Both the position numbers and the translations under genes were made by a program. The notes below the pieces were generated by a model. It saw nothing but the letters and a program-made list of their open reading frames with translations. It did not search any database and was not told where the DNA came from. A DNA stretch of 37,416 nt from Fluviibacter sp964604465 (GTDB taxonomy: Bacteria; Pseudomonadota; Gammaproteobacteria; Burkholderiales; Rhodocyclaceae). This document shows, piece after piece, positions 25,930-32,778 of this stretch (positions are counted from its first letter, which is position 1; the number at the start of each line of letters is the position of its first letter). The DNA lies in the NCBI GenBank assembly GCA_964604465.1, contig CAZRYZ010000007.1, positions 1 to 37,416 on the forward strand, in the 5' to 3' direction.

Positions 25930-26610
25930 ATGTCCCTGACCGAGCGCCCCAGCAGTGAGCGACCCCGCGAGAAACTGCTCGAACGCGGGCCGGAAGTCCT
26001 ATCTGATGCAGAGCTGGTGGCCATTCTGTTACGAACCGGCGTGCCCGGTCAGGACGCCATTGCCCTGGCCCACAGTCTGATCCGGGAGTTTGGCGGCTTG
26101 TATGGTCTTCTTTCTGCGCCCTCAGAGGCTTTAACCGGCAAGCTCGGCCTCGGCCCCGCCAAAACGGCCCAGCTGATTGCTGTTCTGGAGTTGGCACGAC
26201 GCACCTTGCGCGAAGAAATGGCCCAGGGCGTCTCCCTGTCGTCGGTGGATAGCGTACGTCGTTATCTGCAGCTGAGCCTCGCCCACCGGGAGTTCGAGGT
26301 CTTTCATGCCCTCTGGCTGGATGCACAGAACCGGTTAATTGCCAGCGAAGAACTTTTCCGGGGCACGCTCAACCAGACGAGTGTCTACCCGCGCGAGGTG
26401 GTTCGCCGTGCGCTACAACATAATGCGGCGGCGGTCATTTTTGCCCATAATCATCCCAGCGGCGTGGCCGACCCCTCGGGGGCCGACGAGCACCTCACCA
26501 CCCAGCTACAGGCCGCCCTGAGGCTCGTTGACGTCCAGGTGCTGGATCACTTTATTGTGGCCGGCCTGGGTGAACCCTACTCCTTCAGCGAACGGGGGAA
26601 ACTGGTCTGA
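25930..26610 (+). CDS. radC: RadC-family JAB/MPN-domain protein
   Basis: A 226-residue protein with an N-terminal helix-hairpin-helix part (LSDAELVAILLRTG to LGLGPAKTAQLIAVLELARR) and a C-terminal JAB1/MPN domain. The metalloprotease-like JAMM motif is HNHPSGVADPSGAD. Despite the old name, a DNA repair role for RadC was withdrawn and its activity is unknown. The ATG at 25930 is chosen because GGAG is 5 nt upstream; an ATG 15 nt earlier lacks one. It is followed by rpmB-rpmG, a usual arrangement, but those have their own promoter. Confidence 0.93.
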   Translation: MSLTERPSSERPREKLLERGPEVLSDAELVAILLRTGVPGQDAIALAHSLIREFGGLYGLLSAPSEALTGKLGLGPAKTAQLIAVLELARRTLREEMAQGVSLSSVDSVRRYLQLSLAHREFEVFHALWLDAQNRLIASEELFRGTLNQTSVYPREVVRRALQHNAAAVIFAHNHPSGVADPSGADEHLTTQLQAALRLVDVQVLDHFIVAGLGEPYSFSERGKLV

Positions 26611-26674
26611 ATACCTGATCCCATCCGGGTGCCAGCCTCTCAAACCGGAAAAAACGGACAAATCATCATAGGGC

Positions 26675-26704
26675 TTGATTTTTGACCGGTTTCGGCTTTA
26701 TAAT
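26675..26704 (+). promoter_or_regulatory. Sigma-70 promoter of rpmB-rpmG
   Basis: TTGATT (26675-26680) lies 18 nt before a perfect TATAAT (26699-26704). Start of transcription would be about 28 nt ahead of rpmB. A nearer TTGACC at 26683 gives only an 11-nt spacer and was not used. Confidence 0.75.
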
Positions 26705-26739
26705 CATCGGCTTTCCGTTTGGGATAACAGGAGTCAACC

Positions 26740-26973
26740 ATGGCACGCGTTTGCCAAGTCACGGGCAAGGGCCCAATGGTGGGAAACAACGTTTCTCACG
26801 CCAACAACAAAACGAAGCGTCGCTTCCTGCCGAATCTGCAGTACCGCCGTTTCTGGGTCGAAAGCGAAAACCGCTTTGTGCGCCTGCGCGTTTCTAACGC
26901 CGGCCTACGCCTCATCGACAAGAAGGGCATCGAGATTGTTCTCGCTGACCTGCGCGCCCGCGGCGAAGTCTAA
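26740..26973 (+). CDS. rpmB: 50S ribosomal protein L28
   Basis: A 77-residue bL28 protein. The N-terminus MARVCQVTGKGPMVGNNVSHA and the central NKTKRRFLPNLQYRRFW are diagnostic. It has no pair of CxxC zinc motifs, so it is the zinc-free form. AGGAG lies 7 nt before the ATG. It is cotranscribed with rpmG 28 nt downstream. Confidence 0.98.
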   Translation: MARVCQVTGKGPMVGNNVSHANNKTKRRFLPNLQYRRFWVESENRFVRLRVSNAGLRLIDKKGIEIVLADLRARGEV

Positions 26974-27001
26974 GCTGCTTACCGAATTCTAGGAGAACAT
27001 C

Positions 27002-27169
27002 ATGGCCAAAGGCGGACGTGAAAAGATCAAGCTCGAGTCGAGCGCCGGTACCGGTCACTTTTACACCACGACTAAGAACAAGCGCACCACACCTGAAAAG
27101 CTGGAAATCACCAAGTACGACCCCAAAGCACGCAAGCACGTGCCGTACAAGGAAACCAAGCTGAAGTAA
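27002..27169 (+). CDS. rpmG: 50S ribosomal protein L33 (zinc-free form)
   Basis: A 55-residue bL33 protein with sequence MAKGGREKIKLESSAGTG at the start, then FYTTTKNKRTTPEKLE and the ending YKETKLK. It contains no cysteine, so it is the zinc-independent (C-) type, like E. coli L33. AGGAG is 6 nt upstream of the ATG. It is the last gene of rpmB-rpmG and is followed by a terminator. Confidence 0.97.
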   Translation: MAKGGREKIKLESSAGTGHFYTTTKNKRTTPEKLEITKYDPKARKHVPYKETKLK

Positions 27170-27193
27170 GCGTTTCGCGCGTCCCAAACGTTC

Positions 27194-27219
27194 AAAGCCC
27201 ACCCTTCGCGGTGGGCTTT
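27194..27219 (+). terminator. Rho-independent terminator of rpmB-rpmG
   Basis: Arms AAAGCCCACC (27194-27203) and GGTGGGCTTT (27210-27219) enclose a 6-nt CTTCGC loop and are followed by GTTTTTGT. It begins 24 nt after the rpmG stop. Confidence 0.93.
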
Positions 27220-27256
27220 GTTTTTGTCTCTCTCTTGGGTGCCAAATTCAGTCAAT

Positions 27257-27295
27257 AAAAAACGCCGGCTCGGTTTTCACCGGCCGGCGTTTTTT
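27257..27295. terminator. Second, bidirectional terminator between rpmG and the desaturase
   Basis: Arms 27257-27269 and 27283-27295 pair perfectly (GCCGGC core with six A/T pairs outside), with an inner CGG/CCG extension in the loop. A-run on the left and T-run on the right mean it can stop transcription from both convergent genes. Confidence 0.9.
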
Positions 27296-27311
27296 TGTTA
27301 CCAGCTTGCGC

Positions 27312-28484
27312 TTAGATCACATAGCGACGGACACGCACCGACAGATCTTCCAGAGCACGCACGCCGGATGTTTCAGCCTGCTTACACCACTCCTGCAGGC
27401 TCTGTACCAGCTGCTCACGCGAAGCGTTCGTCTTTTCCCAGATGGCAACCAACTGGGCGCGCATGGCGCATAGCTTCGAGAGCGCCGGGCTTTCGGCCAG
27501 CACACTGTCGACCGGTTGACGTAGTTCAGCCGGCATCTGATCCAGATCACCCGTTACCCAGCGCGATGCCTTACGCAGCGTCTTCTTGTCGGCGATCGAA
27601 TGGTCGTGCTTGTGATGCTCCAGCGTCCGCGCAAACTCATGGCGGATGGCCTTGCCGTAGTTGGTCATCAGATCAAAACGGTGGGTAATCACGGCATCCA
27701 GCGTTTCGGCGCTGACGCCTGCAGTTGCCGCACCCAGCTTCGGACGCGGTGCCACCTTCTTGACCTTGGCCAGACCCAGCATCTCCATGGTGCGGATATA
27801 CAACCAGCCAATATCAAACTCGTACCACTTGTTCGACAGCTTGGCCGAAGTCCCGAAGGCATGGTGGTTGTTATGCAGCTCTTCACCGCCGATGATGATG
27901 CCCCACGGGAACAGGTTGGTCGATGCATCCGGGCAGGTGAAGTTACGGTAACCGTAGAAGTGACCTACGCCATTGACGACGCCGGCCGCCCAGAACGGAA
28001 TCCACGCCATCTGCACGGCCCAGATGGTCAGACCGATCGGTCCGAACAGCACCAGGTTGATGATCATCAGGATCGACACCCCCACCACCGAATGGCTGTA
28101 GACGTGATGCTCCATCCAGTCATCCGGTGTACCGGCGCCGTAGCGCTTCATGGTCTCGTCATTCTTGGCCTCGGCACGATACAGCTCGGCACCCTGCCAC
28201 AGCACCTTTTTCAGGCCCACAATCTGCGGGCTGTGCGGATCTTCGGGCGTTTCGCACTTGGCGTGGTGCTTGCGGTGAATGGCGGTCCACTGCTTGGTCA
28301 CCATGCCGGTGGTCAGCCAGAGCCAGAAACGGAAGAAATGTGCGACGGCAGGATGCAGATCCAGCGCACGGTGCGCGGAATGGCGATGCAAATAGATGGT
28401 CACACCGGCAATCGTGATGTGCGTCACGATCAGGGTGTACACGATATAGCCCCACCAGGGCAGATCAATCAGTCCGTTGTACAT
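27312..28484 (-). CDS. Membrane fatty acid (acyl) desaturase with a long C-terminal extension
   Basis: A 390-residue membrane di-iron desaturase that introduces a double bond, probably delta-9, into acyl chains and so adjusts membrane fluidity. All three histidine boxes are present: HRHSAH (33-38), HRKHH (70-74) and HNNHH (204-208), with the extra GHFYGYRNF around 174-182. Hydrophobic helices lie near 11-31, 45-60 and 133-175. The ATG at 28484 has GGAG 9 nt upstream. After the catalytic part, about residues 285-390 form a charged, helical tail rich in Leu, Trp and Glu that is not needed for the desaturase fold and resembles the C-terminal part of ISL3-type transposases (from memory, not searched). 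A palindrome lies in the leader. Confidence 0.93.
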   Translation of the reverse strand: MYNGLIDLPWWGYIVYTLIVTHITIAGVTIYLHRHSAHRALDLHPAVAHFFRFWLWLTTGMVTKQWTAIHRKHHAKCETPEDPHSPQIVGLKKVLWQGAELYRAEAKNDETMKRYGAGTPDDWMEHHVYSHSVVGVSILMIINLVLFGPIGLTIWAVQMAWIPFWAAGVVNGVGHFYGYRNFTCPDASTNLFPWGIIIGGEELHNNHHAFGTSAKLSNKWYEFDIGWLYIRTMEMLGLAKVKKVAPRPKLGAATAGVSAETLDAVITHRFDLMTNYGKAIRHEFARTLEHHKHDHSIADKKTLRKASRWVTGDLDQMPAELRQPVDSVLAESPALSKLCAMRAQLVAIWEKTNASREQLVQSLQEWCKQAETSGVRALEDLSVRVRRYVI

Positions 28485-28559
28485 AGATACACTCTCCTCG
28501 ATTGGCAAAAAACGTCGGGGCTCAGCGTGATCGCATGTCGATCGGAGACCCCCGCTACG

Positions 28560-28582
28560 CATACAGCATGCTATGCCGTATG
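28560..28582. promoter_or_regulatory. Near-perfect palindrome (candidate operator) in the desaturase leader
   Basis: CATACAGCAT and ATGCCGTATG are inverted repeats of 10 bp matching at 9 positions around a 3-nt GCT centre. It lies 14 nt downstream of the candidate -10 box and 75 nt before the desaturase ATG, the position expected for a repressor that blocks transcription. Size and symmetry suit a dimeric TetR-type regulator; its identity is unknown. Confidence 0.55.
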
Positions 28583-28596
28583 AATAAAATCAATGA

Positions 28597-28602
28597 ATTA
28601 TA
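28597..28602 (-). promoter_or_regulatory. Candidate -10 box of the desaturase gene
   Basis: A perfect TATAAT on the minus strand lies 112 nt upstream of the desaturase ATG. The -35 zone at 17 nt reads close to ATGATG, a poor match. The non-coding stretch 28485-28682 holds this box, the palindrome, and nothing else I can identify. Confidence 0.5.
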
Positions 28603-28682
28603 ACACTTTGCTGCACCACATCATGGCTAAAACCGGAAAATCAAGCGGCAATTCTTTGATCTGGCGCAAAAAAACCACAGAT

Positions 28683-29399
28683 TTAGAAATCATCCAGCGT
28701 AAAGCGGATCCTGAGCGGAATCTTCAAATTACGCCCTTGTAACTCGGGCGGGACAGGCGTTCGCTCGGCAGCAACCCGGACCATTACCAGTGCCCCCTCA
28801 TCCAGCGTCGGCGAGCCACTGCTCTTGCCAGCCACCACAAGGGGGCCACCGCCGAAACGGGAAAGCACCACATAGACTTCGGTCGTGCCCTCCTGTCCGC
28901 GGGTCCGGGATACCTCAGGGTACCGCCGGGCCTTACGTGCCTCGGCGCCGAGCGCTAGGCGATAACGATTCAGAGCATCGGCTTCTACCCCTTCCCGTGC
29001 CCGATCCGGCGCACCCCCCACGTTCTCGGCCCGTGAGGCCGCGTTCGCTGGCGCGGTCGTATCGCCCTGAGGCACGCCCACTGCACTTTGCCCGGACTTC
29101 GGGGCTGGCGCCGACCGATCCTGATCAGGCTTCTGGGGGGGTGGTTTAGCAGGTTGTCGGCTTGAACGGGCCGTGTCTCCGGCGGATACCGGTGCCGGAC
29201 GAGGGGCCGTCTTGCGGGCATCCACCACCTGCGCTCCCGGCCCCTTAAGCACCGCGCTCAACGGCGCCTGAGGCATGGCAATCGGTGTCTCCAGCATCAG
29301 TGTCAGCGGTAGAATGACCAACAAGTGGATGGCCAACGACAGGCCCACCGCCCAGCGGAGCGCCATCGGCCAGCCCTGCCAGAAATACCGCTCAGCCAT
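28683..29399 (-). CDS. TonB-like protein (energy transducer, C-terminal TonB domain)
   Basis: A 238-residue protein with a short cytoplasmic N-terminus, one transmembrane helix (about residues 14-36), a disordered linker rich in Pro, Ala, Ser and charged residues (about 40-135), and a C-terminal TonB-like domain with YPEVSRTRGQEGTTEVYVVL and GSPTLDEGALVMVR. TonB proteins carry proton-motive energy from ExbB-ExbD to outer membrane receptors. No exbB, exbD or receptor gene is in the window, so it may be an accessory paralogue or serve a different envelope role. It overlaps the prmC stop by 8 nt, hence part of the prfA-prmC transcript. Confidence 0.83.
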   Translation of the reverse strand: MAERYFWQGWPMALRWAVGLSLAIHLLVILPLTLMLETPIAMPQAPLSAVLKGPGAQVVDARKTAPRPAPVSAGDTARSSRQPAKPPPQKPDQDRSAPAPKSGQSAVGVPQGDTTAPANAASRAENVGGAPDRAREGVEADALNRYRLALGAEARKARRYPEVSRTRGQEGTTEVYVVLSRFGGGPLVVAGKSSGSPTLDEGALVMVRVAAERTPVPPELQGRNLKIPLRIRFTLDDF

Positions 29400-30300
29400 G
29401 CAGTCCCCCGCCGGTCAGGGGCATTTCGGTCAACCAGGGCTTGCGTCCCCCGCTCATACGCGGGTTGCCGCTCAGGTCGCGCCGGCTTTCAATCGTCACC
29501 AGACCAGCATTGCACCATAGTGCAGCCACCGCCGCTGCCTGATCATGGCCATGCTCCACCAGCAGCCAGCCACCCGGTTTAAGACGGGGGAATGCCTGCG
29601 ATGCGAGTTCACGATAGGCTTCCAGCCCATCGGCTTCATCCGTCAATGCACCACGAGGTTCAAAACGTACCCCATCCCCCGCCAGATGGGGGTCGGTGGC
29701 GGCAATATAAGGCGGATTACTCACAATCAGATCAAAGCGAGGCTCAGGTACTACGCCTGTCAGCCAGCTGGCACAGCAGAGTTCAACCTGGTGTCGACCC
29801 AAGGCATCCCGATTCTGTTCGGCCACCGCGAGCGCCTCTGCGGAAACATCCACGGCCAGAATCTGTGCATCAGGTCGCGCCGCGGCCAGCGCCAGGGCAA
29901 TGGCCCCACTACCGGTCCCCAGATCGGCGACACGGGGCGACTCGACTTCCGCGAGACAATTCAGCGCCCAGCTCACTAACTCTTCGGTTTCTGGACGGGG
30001 CACCAACACCGCGGGCGAGACCCGCAGTAGGTCACCCATAAAGCCGGCGGTTCCCGTCAGATAGGCCAGCGGTTCACCCCCCTGCCGGCGCACGACGAGT
30101 GCCACATAGGCATCAACCTCAGCTTCACTTAACACCTGCTCGGGATACGCCAGCAGCGTTGCCGCCGAACAACCTGTCACATGCTCCAGTAACAACCGCG
30201 CATCAAGGCGATCAATCGCGTTTCGTGCCCAGGCCATAGCGGCCGACCGCTTAAGGCCGGATCGTGCCGGACGGGAGGCCAGAAATCCCTCCGGCGTCAT
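29392..30300 (-). CDS. prmC: Release factor glutamine methyltransferase
   Basis: A 302-residue AdoMet-dependent enzyme that methylates the Gln of the GGQ motif in release factors 1 and 2. The AdoMet site is VADLGTGSGAIALALA (124-139), and the catalytic NPPY is at 195-198 in SNPPYIA. The helical N-terminal domain includes LLLEHVTG and PLAYLTGTAGFMG. The ATG at 30300 has AGGA 8 nt upstream, inside prfA; a later ATG (30237) lacks one. It is 4 nt after prfA, whose product it modifies. Confidence 0.95.
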   Translation of the reverse strand: MTPEGFLASRPARSGLKRSAAMAWARNAIDRLDARLLLEHVTGCSAATLLAYPEQVLSEAEVDAYVALVVRRQGGEPLAYLTGTAGFMGDLLRVSPAVLVPRPETEELVSWALNCLAEVESPRVADLGTGSGAIALALAAARPDAQILAVDVSAEALAVAEQNRDALGRHQVELCCASWLTGVVPEPRFDLIVSNPPYIAATDPHLAGDGVRFEPRGALTDEADGLEAYRELASQAFPRLKPGGWLLVEHGHDQAAAVAALWCNAGLVTIESRRDLSGNPRMSGGRKPWLTEMPLTGGGLHG

Positions 30301-30304
30301 AGCG

Positions 30305-31387
30305 TCAGTCCTGTTCGGCCAACGCCGCCAGCTGCTCGGCCTGGTGCTCCGCAGCCAGCGCCTTCACCAGTTCGTCCAGATCGCCGTCCATCAGATACGC
30401 CAACTTATAGAGCGTGAGATTGATCCGGTGATCGGTCAGGCGACCTTGCGGAAAATTGTAGGTCCGGATGCGCTCGGAGCGGTCACCACTGCCGATCAGG
30501 CTCTTACGGGTCGCCGCCTCCTTGGCGTGTTGTTCGCGACGCCGTTGATCCTCAATCCGCGCCACCAGTACGCGCATCGCCTGATCGCGGTTCTGATGCT
30601 GCGAGCGACCGTCCTGACACTCGACCACGGTACCCGTTGGTAAGTGGGTAATACGCACGGCCGAATCGGTTTTATTGATGTGCTGGCCGCCGGCCCCTGA
30701 TGCCCGGAAAGTATCAATGCGCAAATCCGCCGGGTTAATGGTCACCGCTTCTAGGGCATCGGCTTCCGGCATCACCGCCACGGTACAGGCTGAGGTATGG
30801 ATGCGACCCTGGGTCTCGGTCTCCGGGACCCGCTGCACGCGATGCCCACCGGACTCGAACTTCAGTGCCGAATAGGCCCCCTGACCCAGGACACGAAAAA
30901 TCACTTCCTTGTAGCCGCCCAGATCCGATTCGCTGGCGGAAATAACTTCGGTCTGCCAGCGCCGACGCTCGGCAAAACGGGCATACATCCGGAACAGATC
31001 GCCGGCAAATAAAGCCGACTCATCACCGCCTGTTCCCGCGCGAATTTCGACAATCACGTTCTTATCGTCATTCGGGTCGCGCGGCAGTAGCAGGGTCTGC
31101 AGCTCATTCTCCAGCCCCGGCAGGTCCTCTTTGACAGCCGCGATCTCTTCCTGCGCAAAACCCTTCATGTCGGGATCCGACAACATCGCCTCTGCCGCTT
31201 CCAGATCGGCCATGCGCTGACAATAACTGCCATACAAGGTCACGACCGGCTCGATTTCGGCCCGTTCCTTGGAAATCCGGCGAAACTCGTCCAGATCATT
31301 GTGGACATCCGGTTCGCTCAGGCGCTGGTCCAGCGTCTGCAAACGCTCGGCCAGTTGGCGCAGTTTTTCTTTTAGGCTGGGTTTCAT
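30305..31387 (-). CDS. prfA: Peptide chain release factor 1
   Basis: A 360-residue RF1, which reads UAA and UAG and releases the finished peptide. The codon-recognition tripeptide position reads PET (188-190) within RVPETETQGRIHTSA, and the catalytic GGQ is at 233-235 in GAGGQHINKT. Length is normal. The ATG at 31387 is the only start that gives the family N-terminus, since upstream codons cross the tRNA-Leu gene. Only 16 nt separate the tRNA 3' end from the ATG and no Shine-Dalgarno is visible in them. The gene is followed by prmC and a TonB-like gene. Confidence 0.97.
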   Translation of the reverse strand: MKPSLKEKLRQLAERLQTLDQRLSEPDVHNDLDEFRRISKERAEIEPVVTLYGSYCQRMADLEAAEAMLSDPDMKGFAQEEIAAVKEDLPGLENELQTLLLPRDPNDDKNVIVEIRAGTGGDESALFAGDLFRMYARFAERRRWQTEVISASESDLGGYKEVIFRVLGQGAYSALKFESGGHRVQRVPETETQGRIHTSACTVAVMPEADALEAVTINPADLRIDTFRASGAGGQHINKTDSAVRITHLPTGTVVECQDGRSQHQNRDQAMRVLVARIEDQRRREQHAKEAATRKSLIGSGDRSERIRTYNFPQGRLTDHRINLTLYKLAYLMDGDLDELVKALAAEHQAEQLAALAEQD

Positions 31388-31403
31388 AGGCACACAGGTC
31401 AAT

Positions 31404-31488
31404 TGGTGCGGATGGCCGGAATCGAACCGGCAAGGCTTTCGCCGGCAGATTTTAAGTCTGCTGTGTTTACCAATTTCACCACACCCGC
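31404..31488 (-). tRNA. tRNA-Leu (anticodon UAA)
   Basis: An 85-nt class II tRNA with a long variable arm, acceptor GCGGGTG/CATCCGC, discriminator A and encoded CCA. The anticodon stem GCAGA/TCTGC holds the loop CTTAAAA with UAA, reading UUA and, by wobble, UUG. The T-loop is GGTTCGATTCC. It is on the same strand as prfA and ends 16 nt before it. Confidence 0.95.
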
Positions 31489-31499
31489 AACAGCCCGGC

Positions 31500-31505
31500 A
31501 TTGTA
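31500..31505 (-). promoter_or_regulatory. Candidate -10 box of tRNA-Leu
   Basis: TACAAT on the minus strand sits 12 nt before the tRNA 5' end. With a 17-nt spacer the -35 box would fall on 31523-31528, the first bases of the N run, so it cannot be checked here. Confidence 0.45.
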
Positions 31506-31522
31506 CCGTACGCCCCGAGATC

Positions 31523-31622
31523 NNNNNNNNNNNNNNNNNNNNNNNNNNNNNNNNNNNNNNNNNNNNNNNNNNNNNNNNNNNNNNNNNNNNNNNNNNNNNN
31601 NNNNNNNNNNNNNNNNNNNNNN
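31523..31622. other. Assembly gap (100 N)
   Basis: Exactly 100 undetermined bases, a conventional scaffold-gap placeholder. The true length is unknown. It should contain the -35 box of tRNA-Leu and the first codons of the YeeE/YedE gene at 31623. Confidence 0.98.
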
Positions 31623-32155
31623 CGGACTCATCCAAATCGCAGGGCTGGAGCCCATACATCGCCGGGGCCCTCGTCGGCGTCCTAGCGATTGTCTCCGTAT
31701 GGCTGACAACAACGCTACTCGGTAAATCGATGTACCTGGGCGCATCCACCACATTCGTGCGTGCCATGGGCATGCTCTTGGGCAGCGTTGACCCCACCTA
31801 CGTTGCTGACAACACCTACTACATGAAGGAAAAGGTCGTCATTGACTGGCAGTTCATGGTGGTTACCGGAATCTTTATTGGTGCGCTAATTTCCTCGAAG
31901 CTGGATGGCAGTTTCAAGCTGGAATCCGTTCCGCCCGAATGGGAAGCCAGATTTGGCGGTTCAGTCGCCAAGCGCGCCATGGCCGCAGTCTTAGGCGGCG
32001 CCATCATGATGGTCGGTGCGCGTATGGCCGATGGATGCCCGAGCGGTCACGGCCTGAGCGGCATGATGCAAATGTCGGTGAGTGCGTTTGTGGCTCTGGC
32101 CTTCTTCTTTGGTGTTGGCGCGGTTGTGGCTCACCTCGTTTATCGGAGCAAATAA
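31623..32155 (+). CDS. YeeE/YedE-family transporter subunit, first half (5' end in gap)
   Basis: A partial reading frame of 176 visible codons, cut at its 5' end by the N run. It has several hydrophobic helices and the family signature MADGCPSGHGLSG with a conserved cysteine in a helix. YeeE/YedE proteins (TsuA of Spirochaeta, PmpA/PmpB of Serratia) import thiosulfate or related sulfur compounds by passing them along conserved cysteines. In full-length members two such repeats are fused; here they are separate genes. Probably only a few N-terminal residues are missing, because the first visible residues are polar and precede the first helix. The next gene starts 2 nt after the stop. Confidence 0.85.
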
Positions 32156-32157
32156 TC

Positions 32158-32688
32158 ATGCAACTTGATCAGACTCTGGGTTTAATCACCGGCATTATCT
32201 TCGGGTTCCTGCTTCAACGCGGGCGCGTGTTGCGCTTTGGCAAGCAGGTTGGCGCGATGCTTTTCAAGGATATGACCATCTTCAAGTTCATGCTATCTGC
32301 CATTGTCGTCGGCATGTTCGGGATTCTGATCCTTTCCGATCAGGGCATCATCACCCTCAGCCATAAACCGATGAACGTCGGCGGCATTCTGGTTGGCGGC
32401 ACACTATTTGGTATTGGCTGGGCCATCATGGGGTTCTGCCCAGGCACAGCGGTTGGTGCTATCGGCGAAGGTCGCTGGCATGCCCTATTTGGCCTCATCG
32501 GCATGGGGATCGGTGCGGCAATTTACGCCCAGTTTTACCCCTTCTTCAAGAGCACCGTGCTGTCCTGGGCCAACTTCGGAAAGATTAGTCTGCCTGAGGT
32601 ACTAGGTGTTTCCCCCTGGATCGTTGCCATCGGATTTACGCTAGTCACGCTTGGTATGTTTCGCCTATTCGAGAAAAAAGGTCTCTGA
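32158..32688 (+). CDS. YeeE/YedE-family transporter subunit, second half
   Basis: A 176-residue membrane protein carrying the second signature cysteine motif GFCPGTAVGAIGEGR. Helices are visible near LGLITGIIFGFLL, FMLSAIVVGMFGILIL, GGILVGGTLFGIGWAIMG, LFGLIGMGIGAAIYA and IVAIGFTLVTLGMF. It begins 2 nt after its partner, with GGAG 9 nt upstream, so the two very likely form a heteromeric PmpA/PmpB-like carrier for thiosulfate or sulfane sulfur (function by family). No sulfurtransferase or TusA-like gene is seen beside it in this window. A hairpin at 32733 ends the transcript. Confidence 0.88.
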   Translation: MQLDQTLGLITGIIFGFLLQRGRVLRFGKQVGAMLFKDMTIFKFMLSAIVVGMFGILILSDQGIITLSHKPMNVGGILVGGTLFGIGWAIMGFCPGTAVGAIGEGRWHALFGLIGMGIGAAIYAQFYPFFKSTVLSWANFGKISLPEVLGVSPWIVAIGFTLVTLGMFRLFEKKGL

Positions 32689-32732
32689 CTGCCCTGTTGT
32701 CTCCTTCGCTGCGGGTCATTGCAGCGCTTACA

Positions 32733-32773
32733 TCTTGCGGCGTTACATGCTTGTCTCTTGTGACGCCGCAAGA
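32733..32773 (+). terminator. Hairpin terminator after the YeeE/YedE pair
   Basis: Two 15-nt arms (32733-32747 and 32759-32773) pair with a single G-T wobble around an 11-nt loop, followed by GTCTTTT. The T-run overlaps the stop codon of the convergent TauE/SafE gene at 32779. On the opposite strand no T-run follows. Confidence 0.75.
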
Positions 32774-32778
32774 GTCTT

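Noticed and set aside
26683..26704. TTGACC plus TATAAT as the rpmB promoter
   Set aside because: The spacer would be only 11 nt; TTGATT at 26675 with an 18-nt spacer fits better.
27600..28583. A 327-codon plus-strand open frame opposite the desaturase
   Set aside because: It lies wholly antisense to a gene with three intact histidine boxes; its product is rich in His, Arg, Gln and Pro without any domain, as expected from a GC-rich shadow frame.
31403..32155. A plus-strand frame running from antisense tRNA-Leu through the N run into the YeeE/YedE gene
   Set aside because: The left part is the complement of a tRNA and the gap length is arbitrary, so only the part from 31623 is real.
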